Made by a program: the position numbers and the translations under genes
The notes under the pieces: model-generated
The model's input: the letters and a program-made list of their open reading frames with translations, nothing else
Database searches by the model: none
What the model was told of the DNA's origin: nothing
Part shown: positions 56,633-64,000 of the stretch, one piece after another
Numbering within the stretch: the stretch's first letter is position 1
How the letters are laid out: each line of letters opens with the position of its first letter
Assembly: GCA_022843905.1 (NCBI GenBank)
Contig: JALHMT010000005.1
Coordinates: forward strand, 124,001 to 188,000
Direction: 5' to 3'
Source of the DNA: Rubrivivax sp.
GTDB lineage: Bacteria; Pseudomonadota; Gammaproteobacteria; Burkholderiales; Burkholderiaceae_C
Length of the DNA stretch: 64,000 nt

Positions 56633-57533
56633 GCCCCTGGGCGGCGTCAGGACGGCCGGCAGCATCATCCGTGCGGCGCGCGAAAAGCAGGGCCTGCACA
56701 TCGCCGCGCTGGCCGCCTCCATCAAGGTCACACCCAAGAAGCTCGAGTCCCTCGAGAACGATCGCTACGACGAGTTGTCGGGCGCGACCTTCACGCGCGC
56801 GCTGGCGCAATCGGTGTGTCGCGCACTTCGCATCGACCCGCGACAGGTGCTCGAACTGCTGCCCCCTGCCGAGTCGATCGAGCTCGACCAGGTGACGGGC
56901 CGCCTCAATGCACCCTTCCGCGACAAGCCCTCGCGGGATGGCGCGAGCATGGCGACGGCACAGCGGTCCCTGCTGTGGGCCGGGCTGCTGCTGCTGGTGG
57001 CCGCCGTGCTGACCTACTTCGTTCCTTCGGCGTGGTTCGGGTCGCCGTTCGGAACCCCGCCCGAAGTGGTGTCGGCAACGACGCCCGCGGGGCCGTCGCC
57101 GACCGCGAGCCCGGTTGCGGTGTCGGCCAGCCTGGCGGCCGCCCCCCCTGCAGCGGTGGCAGCCGACACGGCCGCGTCTGCAAGCCCTCAGACGCAAGCC
57201 GTTCAGGACACACGGGCCGCCAGTGCCGCCCTCGCGCCCCAGGTCGAGATCACCCATTCCGCGCCGCAGGCGCCGCAGGCTTCGGATCCTGCGGTCGGCG
57301 GCATCCTCCAGCTGAGCACCTCGGAGTCGTCGTGGATCGAGGTGCGCGACGCCGGTGGCCGCATCCTCCTGTCGCGCACGGTGCTGCCCGGCGAGGCCGT
57401 GGGCGTCGACGGCACCCCGCCGCTGCGCGTGGTGGTCGGCAACGCTGCCGTCACTCAGGTGACGTTCCGCGGCCGCGCGGTGGATGTGCCGGCCGGTACA
57501 CGCGACAACGTTGCCCGGCTCGAATTGAAGTGA
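56622..57533 (+). CDS. rodZ: Cell-shape regulator RodZ-like
   Basis: This 303-residue protein has an N-terminal Cro/C1-type HTH ([55 protein letters not shown]), one TM helix ([18 protein letters not shown], about 115-132), an Ala/Pro-rich linker and a C-terminal periplasmic RodZ beta domain ([46 protein letters not shown]). It anchors MreB. Its ATG overlaps the pilF end by 11 bases, and it precedes ispG. Confidence 0.92.
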   Translation: MTNEPLGGVRTAGSIIRAAREKQGLHIAALAASIKVTPKKLESLENDRYDELSGATFTRALAQSVCRALRIDPRQVLELLPPAESIELDQVTGRLNAPFRDKPSRDGASMATAQRSLLWAGLLLLVAAVLTYFVPSAWFGSPFGTPPEVVSATTPAGPSPTASPVAVSASLAAAPPAAVAADTAASASPQTQAVQDTRAASAALAPQVEITHSAPQAPQASDPAVGGILQLSTSESSWIEVRDAGGRILLSRTVLPGEAVGVDGTPPLRVVVGNAAVTQVTFRGRAVDVPAGTRDNVARLELK

Positions 57534-57555
57534 GTGCTTTTGCAAGGTGCCGACG

Positions 57556-58836
<1,281 letters not shown>

Positions 58837-58886
58837 GCCCAGCCCTCGCAGCGGCCCGTGCCGGTCGCTGCGTACCCTCGACTTCC

Positions 58887-60173
58887 ATGCCAGATCCCAT
58901 CCAAGCCGTCAAAGGCATGAACGACATCCTGCCGCCGGAATCGGCGCGCTGGGAGTGGTTCGAAGACGTCGTGCGCACGGTGATGCGCCGCTACGGCTAT
59001 CTCAACGTGCGCGTGCCCATCGTCGAGCCGACCCCTCTGTTCGTGCGCGGACTGGGCGAGGTCACCGACATCGTCGAGAAGGAGATGTACTCGTTCATCG
59101 ACAGCATGAACGGCGATGCGCTGACGCTGCGCCCCGAGGGAACGGCCGGCGTGGTGCGCGCCGCCGTGGAGCATTCCATGCTCTACGACGGCGGCAAGCG
59201 CCTGTACTACATGGGGCCGATGTTCCGCCACGAGCGTCCGCAGCGCGGGCGCTACCGGCAGTTCCACCAGGTCGGGGTCGAGGCCCTCGGATTCGGTGGT
59301 CCCGACGTCGACGCCGAGGTCATCCTCATCGCGCGTGCGCTTTGGCGCGAGCTCGGGCTGCCCGACGTGCGGCTGGAACTCAACACCCTGGGCCAGGCCG
59401 AGGAACGCCGGGTGCACCGCGAAGCCCTGATCCGGCACTTCGAGGCGCACCGCGAGCAGCTCGACGCCGATGCGCAGCGCCGCCTGCACAGCAACCCGCT
59501 GCGCATACTCGACACCAAGAATCCGGCCATGCAGGCCCTCGTCGAGGCCGCGCCGAAGCTGGGGGACTTCCTGGGTGAATCCTCGCTCAAGCACCTCGAC
59601 GCCGTCCGGGCGCAGCTCGACGCTGCCGGTCAACCCTACCGCATCAACCCGCGCCTGGTGCGCGGCATGGACTACTACAACCTCACGGTGTTCGAGTGGG
59701 TCACCGACCGGCTGGGCTCGCAGGGCACGGTCTGTGGCGGCGGCCGCTACGACGGTCTGGTCGAACTGGTGGGCGGCAAGCCGGCGCCGGGCATCGGGTG
59801 GGGCCTGGGCATCGAGCGCGTGCTCGACCTGCTGCAGCAGGTGAACGCCGCCCCGCCGGCTGCCGTGCCCGATGTCTACGCCGTGGTACCCGATGCCGCG
59901 GCGCTGCCGCAGGTCATGGCGGCGCTGGAAACGCTGCGCGCGGCTGGCATCAACGTCCTGATGCACGCCGCCGGCAAGGACGGTCCGGGCAGCATGAAGT
60001 CGCAGTTCAAGAAGGCCGACGCCAGCGGCGCGCGTCATGCGCTGGTGTTCGGCGCCGCCGAGCTGGCCGCCGGTCAGGTCGCCGTCAAGCCGCTGCGCGA
60101 CGCTGCCGCCCAGCAGAGCACCCGGCCCCTGGCCGACGTCCCCTCCTGGGCCCACACCCTGCTCAACGCATAA
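58887..60173 (+). CDS. hisS: Histidyl-tRNA synthetase
   Basis: This 428-residue class II synthetase opens with [24 protein letters not shown]. Motif 2 [23 protein letters not shown], HisA-type [46 protein letters not shown] (motif 3) and a C-terminal anticodon-binding domain ([15 protein letters not shown] to the end). It begins 50 bases after ispG. Confidence 0.98.
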   Translation: MPDPIQAVKGMNDILPPESARWEWFEDVVRTVMRRYGYLNVRVPIVEPTPLFVRGLGEVTDIVEKEMYSFIDSMNGDALTLRPEGTAGVVRAAVEHSMLYDGGKRLYYMGPMFRHERPQRGRYRQFHQVGVEALGFGGPDVDAEVILIARALWRELGLPDVRLELNTLGQAEERRVHREALIRHFEAHREQLDADAQRRLHSNPLRILDTKNPAMQALVEAAPKLGDFLGESSLKHLDAVRAQLDAAGQPYRINPRLVRGMDYYNLTVFEWVTDRLGSQGTVCGGGRYDGLVELVGGKPAPGIGWGLGIERVLDLLQQVNAAPPAAVPDVYAVVPDAAALPQVMAALETLRAAGINVLMHAAGKDGPGSMKSQFKKADASGARHALVFGAAELAAGQVAVKPLRDAAAQQSTRPLADVPSWAHTLLNA

Positions 60174-60208
60174 TCGCGGTCCTTTCGCTGGATCGCCGTT
60201 CACATTCC

Positions 60209-60880
60209 ATGGCCACACCGCTAGACCTGCAAGAGCAGGAACAACTCGACGCCCTCAAGTCGTTCTGGAAGACCTACGGCAACCTCATCACCTGGGTGCT
60301 GATCCTCGCCCTGGGCGGGTTTGCTGCATGGAACGGCTGGAACTGGTACCAGCGCGACCAGGGACAGAAGGCCGGTGCGATGTTCGACGAACTCGAGCGT
60401 GCCGCTCAGGCTGGCGACGCCGACAAGGCCGGGCGCGTGGCGGGTGACCTGCAGCAACGCTTTCCCGGCACCGCATTCGCCCAGCACGGCGCGCTGGCCG
60501 CCGCCCGCGTGCAGTTCGACAAGGGCCAGGTCGATGCCGCCAAGGCCTCCCTGGCCTGGGTCGCCGAGAAGGGCGCGGAGGAAGAGGTCCGCATCGTGGC
60601 GCGCCTTCGCCTGGCCGCCCTGCTGATGGATGCCAGGCAGTACGAGGAAGCCCTCAAGCAGCTCGATGGCGCCAAGGGCTCTCCCGAGTTCGAGCCGCTG
60701 GTGGCCGACCGTCGTGGCGATATTCTCGTGGCCCAGGGCAAGACAGAGGAAGCCAAGGCGGCCTACCTCGTGGCCTGGAAGGGCATGAACGACCGCACCA
60801 GCTACCGCACCCTCGTCGATGCCAAGCTCACGGCGCTGGGCGCCGCGCCGGCGCCGGCAGCGTCCGGAGCAGCGCCGTGA
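60209..60880 (+). CDS. yfgM: YfgM-like periplasmic chaperone (TPR_21)
   Basis: This 223-residue inner-membrane protein has one N-terminal TM helix (LITWVLILALGGFAAWNGWNW, about 28-48) and a periplasmic helical repeat domain (EELDALxxW... then RRGDILVAQGKTEEAKAAYLVAW). YfgM acts with PpiD near the Sec translocon in E. coli. Cotranscription with bamB is indicated by a 4-base overlap (GTGA). Confidence 0.92.
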   Translation: MATPLDLQEQEQLDALKSFWKTYGNLITWVLILALGGFAAWNGWNWYQRDQGQKAGAMFDELERAAQAGDADKAGRVAGDLQQRFPGTAFAQHGALAAARVQFDKGQVDAAKASLAWVAEKGAEEEVRIVARLRLAALLMDARQYEEALKQLDGAKGSPEFEPLVADRRGDILVAQGKTEEAKAAYLVAWKGMNDRTSYRTLVDAKLTALGAAPAPAASGAAP

Positions 60881-62022
60881 ACCCGGCGCGGGCTGTCAGC
60901 CGCCAGCGGTGGCGCGGCCTGTCGGCAGCTTGCGGCGTCGCCATGGCGCTGCTGGCAGGCTGCTCGTCGAGCGACCGACCCAAGCCGACCCCGCTGGAGT
61001 CCTTCCAGGCCAAGATCGCTGGCCGACAGGTCTGGCAGGCGCGCGTGGACAGCGTGAAGTTCCCCCTGGCCGTGGCGGCCCGATCCGACCAGTTCGTCGT
61101 GGCCGGCAGCAACGGCGACGTGGTGGCGCTGCGCCCCGACACCGGCCAGGAGATCTGGCGAGGGTCGGCCGGCGGCGCGCTGTCCGCCGGTGTCGGCAGC
61201 GACGGTCGATTCGCGGCTGTCGTCACCGCCGGCAATGAGGTCGTGACCCTGGACGCGGGCCGCGTGGTCTGGCGCCAGCGCGTGCCGGCCCGGGTGGTCA
61301 CGCCGCCGCTGGTGGCTGGCGAGCGTGTGTTCGTGATGAGCGTCGACCGCGTCGTGCATGCCTTCGATGTCCTGGACGGCCGCCGTCTGTGGACGCTGCA
61401 GCGCCCGGGCGACGCGCTGACCCTGGCGCAGGCCGGCGTGGTGATGCCCTACCGCAACCTGCTGCTGGTCGGCCAGGGCGCCCGATTGGCCGCGGTCGAT
61501 CCGCTGCGCGGCACGGTGCAGTGGGAAGTACCGCTGGCCACGCCGCGCGGCACCAATGAAGTCGAGCGCCTGGCCGACCTGATCGGGCCGGCGGTGCGTG
61601 TCGGTGACCGCATCTGCGCGCGTGCCTTCCAGTCGGCGGCCGGCTGCCTGGACGCTGCGAGGGGCGCGCCGCTGTGGACGCGCAACAATGCAGGTGCCCA
61701 GGCGATCGCCGCGAATGCCGATGTCGTGGTGGGCGCCGACGCCAGCGACCGCATCACCGCCTGGCGCGCCAGCAACGGTGATGTGCTCTGGACCAATGAA
61801 CGAATGCTCTACCGCACGCTCAGCGGCGCGGTCATGGTCGGTCCGGCCGTCGTCTTCGGTGACCAGGAAGGCCATGTGCATTTCCTGTCGGCCACCACCG
61901 GCGAGCCTCAGCTGCGACTGTCCACCGACGGCTCCGCCGTCGTCGGCACGCCCGTGACATCGGGCGACACCCTGCTGGTCGCCACGAGCAAGGGCGGACT
62001 GTTCGCTTTCCGGCCGAACTGA
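60877..62022 (+). CDS. bamB: Outer membrane assembly lipoprotein BamB
   Basis: This 381-residue lipoprotein is an eight-bladed beta-propeller of the BAM complex. Lipobox LLAGCSSSD at about 25-28. Repeated blade motifs: [83 protein letters not shown] and [39 protein letters not shown]. The GTG start overlaps the yfgM stop. der follows seven bases later. Confidence 0.95.
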   Translation: MNPARAVSRQRWRGLSAACGVAMALLAGCSSSDRPKPTPLESFQAKIAGRQVWQARVDSVKFPLAVAARSDQFVVAGSNGDVVALRPDTGQEIWRGSAGGALSAGVGSDGRFAAVVTAGNEVVTLDAGRVVWRQRVPARVVTPPLVAGERVFVMSVDRVVHAFDVLDGRRLWTLQRPGDALTLAQAGVVMPYRNLLLVGQGARLAAVDPLRGTVQWEVPLATPRGTNEVERLADLIGPAVRVGDRICARAFQSAAGCLDAARGAPLWTRNNAGAQAIAANADVVVGADASDRITAWRASNGDVLWTNERMLYRTLSGAVMVGPAVVFGDQEGHVHFLSATTGEPQLRLSTDGSAVVGTPVTSGDTLLVATSKGGLFAFRPN

Positions 62023-62029
62023 AACTTCC

Positions 62030-63367
62030 ATGAAGCCGGTCATCGCCCTGGTCGGTCGTCCCAACGTCGGCAAATCCACCCTCTTCAACCGCATCACGAA
62101 GAGCCGCGACGCCATCGTGGCCGACTACGCCGGGCTCACCCGCGACCGCCACTATGGCGACGCACGGCTGGGCGGCCTCGAGTTCATCGTCGTCGACACC
62201 GGCGGCTTCGAGCCCGACAGCACGACCGGCATCGTCAAGGAGATGGCCAAGCAGACGCGTCAGGCCGTGGCCGAGGCCGACGCGGTGGTCTTCGTCGTCG
62301 ACGTTCGTGCCGGCCTGTCGGCGCAGGACCATGACATCGCTCGCTACCTCCGCCAGGCGCAGAAGAAGGTGGTGCTGGCCGCGAACAAGGCCGAGGGCAT
62401 GGTCGAGTCCCCCTTGCTCGGTGAATTCCACGAACTGGGCATCGGCGACCCGCATCCGATCTCCTCGGCGCACGGGCAGGGCATCCGCAGCCTGCTGGAA
62501 GCAGCGCTCGCCGACTACCCCGAACCGGAGGAGGAGGCTGACGAACCCGATGCCGACTCGCCGATCCGTCTGGCGGTGGCCGGGCGACCCAACGTCGGCA
62601 AGTCGACGTTGATCAACGCCTGGCTGGGCGAAGAACGGCTGGTCGCCTTCGATCAGCCGGGTACCACGCGCGATGCCATCCACGTGCCCTTCGAGCGCGA
62701 CGGTCGAAGGTTCGAACTGATCGACACTGCCGGGCTGCGCCGAAAGGGCAAGGTCTTCGAGGCTATCGAGAAGTTCTCGGTGGTGAAGACGCTGCAGGCC
62801 ATCGCCGATGCCAACGTCGTGCTGTTGCTGCTCGATGCGACCCAGGGCGTGACCGACCAGGATGCCCACATTGCCGGTTACATCCTGGAGAGCGGGCGCG
62901 CCGTGGTGATTGCCATCAACAAGTGGGACGCCACCGACAACTATCAGCGCGAGACGCTGCAGCGCTCCATCGAAAGCCGGCTGGCCTTCCTGAAGTTCGC
63001 GCCGCCCATCCATATCTCGGCCATCCGCCGGCAAGGCCTCGGCACCGTATGGAAGGCGATCCTGCAGGCGCATGCGTCGGCCACGGTCAAGATGCCGACA
63101 CCCGTGCTGACCCGCCTGGTGATCGAGGCCGCCCAGCATCAGGCGCCGCGACGGGAAGGGCGCTTCCGCCCCAAACTGCGCTACGCCCACCAGGGGGGCA
63201 TGAATCCGCCTCTGGTGGTCATCCACGGCAATTCGCTCGACCACATCACCGACAGCTACAAGCGATTCCTGGAAGGCCGCATCCGCGAGCACTTCAAGCT
63301 GGTGGGCACGCCGCTGCGGATAGAGATGCGGTCGCAGGCCAACCCCTTCGACGACAAGGGTACCTGA
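62030..63367 (+). CDS. der: Ribosome-assembly GTPase Der (EngA)
   Basis: This 445-residue protein has two GTPase domains. Both G1 loops are GRPNVGKST (residues about 8-16 and 185-193), with G3 DTGGF and DTAGL, and G4 NKAEG and NKWDA. A C-terminal KH-like domain ([29 protein letters not shown]) completes it. It acts in 50S subunit assembly. Confidence 0.97.
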   Translation: MKPVIALVGRPNVGKSTLFNRITKSRDAIVADYAGLTRDRHYGDARLGGLEFIVVDTGGFEPDSTTGIVKEMAKQTRQAVAEADAVVFVVDVRAGLSAQDHDIARYLRQAQKKVVLAANKAEGMVESPLLGEFHELGIGDPHPISSAHGQGIRSLLEAALADYPEPEEEADEPDADSPIRLAVAGRPNVGKSTLINAWLGEERLVAFDQPGTTRDAIHVPFERDGRRFELIDTAGLRRKGKVFEAIEKFSVVKTLQAIADANVVLLLLDATQGVTDQDAHIAGYILESGRAVVIAINKWDATDNYQRETLQRSIESRLAFLKFAPPIHISAIRRQGLGTVWKAILQAHASATVKMPTPVLTRLVIEAAQHQAPRREGRFRPKLRYAHQGGMNPPLVVIHGNSLDHITDSYKRFLEGRIREHFKLVGTPLRIEMRSQANPFDDKGT

Positions 63368-63368
63368 C

Positions 63369-63383
63369 CCCTGATCGTCAGGG
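63369..63383. terminator. Short hairpin between der and hfq
   Basis: CCCTGA and TCAGGG form a 6-bp stem with a TCG loop directly after der. No T run follows. TGTGATAAC at 63417-63425 beyond it could be an extended -10 of an hfq promoter, about 40 bases before the start. Confidence 0.35.
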
Positions 63384-63460
63384 ATATGACGCGGCCCCTA
63401 AGGGTCCACCCGGGCCTGTGATAACGTGACCGCTTCAGTGTTCACAACACGGAGAATATC

Positions 63461-63703
63461 GTGAGCAACAAAGGCCAACTTCTGCAGGATCCGTTTCTCA
63501 ACCTGCTCCGCAAGGAGCATGTTCCGGTATCCATCTATCTCGTCAATGGCATCAAGCTGCAAGGTCAGATCGAATCATTCGACCAGTACGTGGTCCTGCT
63601 TCGCAACACCGTGACCCAGATGGTCTACAAGCACGCCATTTCCACGGTCGTGCCCGGCCGCGCGGTGAATTTCCACGCAGCCGAACCGTCGGATCCGGCC
63701 TGA
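63461..63703 (+). CDS. hfq: RNA chaperone Hfq
   Basis: The 80-residue Sm-like hexamer subunit, [49 protein letters not shown]... carries both Sm motifs: [15 protein letters not shown] (Sm1) and [10 protein letters not shown] (Sm2). It pairs small RNAs with mRNAs. The start is GTG with CGGAGA eight bases upstream. The tail is short, as in other betaproteobacteria. Confidence 0.98.
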   Translation: MSNKGQLLQDPFLNLLRKEHVPVSIYLVNGIKLQGQIESFDQYVVLLRNTVTQMVYKHAISTVVPGRAVNFHAAEPSDPA

Positions 63704-63746
63704 TCGCCACCAGATCCGCGCCCCCATTCCGCCCAAGCTGCCGACC

Positions 63747-64000
63747 TTGAGTTCCAGCCCATCCTCCGCTCCGTCGTTCGACGACGGCCGGGTCAAGGCC
63801 GTCCTCGTGGGCGTGGACGTCGGCGGCAATGTCGATTTCGACGCCACGCTCGACGAACTTGCCTTGCTGGCTGAATCGGCGGGCGACGTTGCGGTCGGAC
63901 GCGTCATCGCCCGGCGTCGGGCGCCCGACCCGGCCTTGTTCGTCGGCAGCGGCAAGGCCGACGAGATCAAGGCGCTGGTGGCCGGCACGGGTGCCGCCGG
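63747..64000 (+). CDS. hflX: GTPase HflX (5' part only)
   Basis: The gene runs off the window end. The visible 84 residues match the HflX N-terminal domain: VKAVLVGVDVGGNVDFDATLDELALLAESAGDVAVGRVIARRRAPDPALFVGSGKADEIKALV. The TTG at 63747 is taken as start; the Shine-Dalgarno site is weak and other starts are possible. hfq-hflX is a conserved pair. Confidence 0.9.
   Translation, partial: MSSSPSSAPSFDDGRVKAVLVGVDVGGNVDFDATLDELALLAESAGDVAVGRVIARRRAPDPALFVGSGKADEIKALVAGTGAA

Noticed and set aside
63575..63988. 137-residue minus-strand frame over hfq and hflX
   Set aside because: It is antisense to two confidently identified genes and has no motif.

Overview
The window is one contiguous piece of a GC-rich chromosome from a betaproteobacterium of the order Burkholderiales, probably in the Rubrivivax/Leptothrix/Ideonella part of the order. 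This rests on gene order (pilF-rodZ-ispG-hisS-yfgM-bamB-der-hfq-hflX; sucA-sucB-lpdA-zapE; etfB-etfA-acyl-CoA dehydrogenase), a structured leader before sucA, and a FisR-type sulfane-sulfur regulator. I see no phage, insertion sequence, CRISPR array or rRNA. One tRNA gene, Leu(UAA), is present.

Layout. 1-5.5 kb: the start of a membrane sensor, a chemoreceptor, and a two-gene polysaccharide locus (CslA-like GT2 synthase plus TPR/beta-barrel protein). 5.7-10.9 kb: a sulfide-oxidation module. The minus-strand operon runs Rieske protein, degenerate ETHE1-like metallo-beta-lactamase protein, DUF302 protein, Tat-type sulfide:quinone oxidoreductase, small membrane protein. It starts at a good sigma-54 promoter and is divergent from a sigma-54 activator whose three cysteines have FisR spacing. 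10.9-19.2 kb: a sugar-acid and sugar-uptake block. It holds gluconokinase, a LacI-type regulator, a gluconolactonase-like enzyme, a cytochrome b561-like protein and a complete ABC sugar importer, with two GTTACCGGTAAC-type operators flanking the regulator. 19.2-29.9 kb: treZ, an orphan sensor kinase, gamma-glutamyltransferase, a Bug-type binding protein, an unusual peptide deformylase/PLP-lyase fusion, two MFS-type transporters and tRNA-Leu. 30-37.5 kb: electron-transfer flavoprotein, acyl-CoA dehydrogenase, nitronate monooxygenase, amidohydrolase and a peptide-binding protein. 38-45 kb: the 2-oxoglutarate dehydrogenase operon and zapE. 45-64 kb: housekeeping genes for envelope assembly (bamD, bamB), pseudouridine synthases, a chromosome-segregation gene (scpB), isoprenoid synthesis, translation, ribosome assembly and RNA chaperoning, ending inside hflX.

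Most notable: the FisR/sigma-54 sulfide module with its solitary Rieske protein; the deformylase-PLP fusion; and three copies of a roughly 85-90 base intercistronic element (in etfB/etfA, sucA/sucB and sucB/lpdA) whose helices differ by compensatory base changes, so it is very likely a conserved RNA structure.
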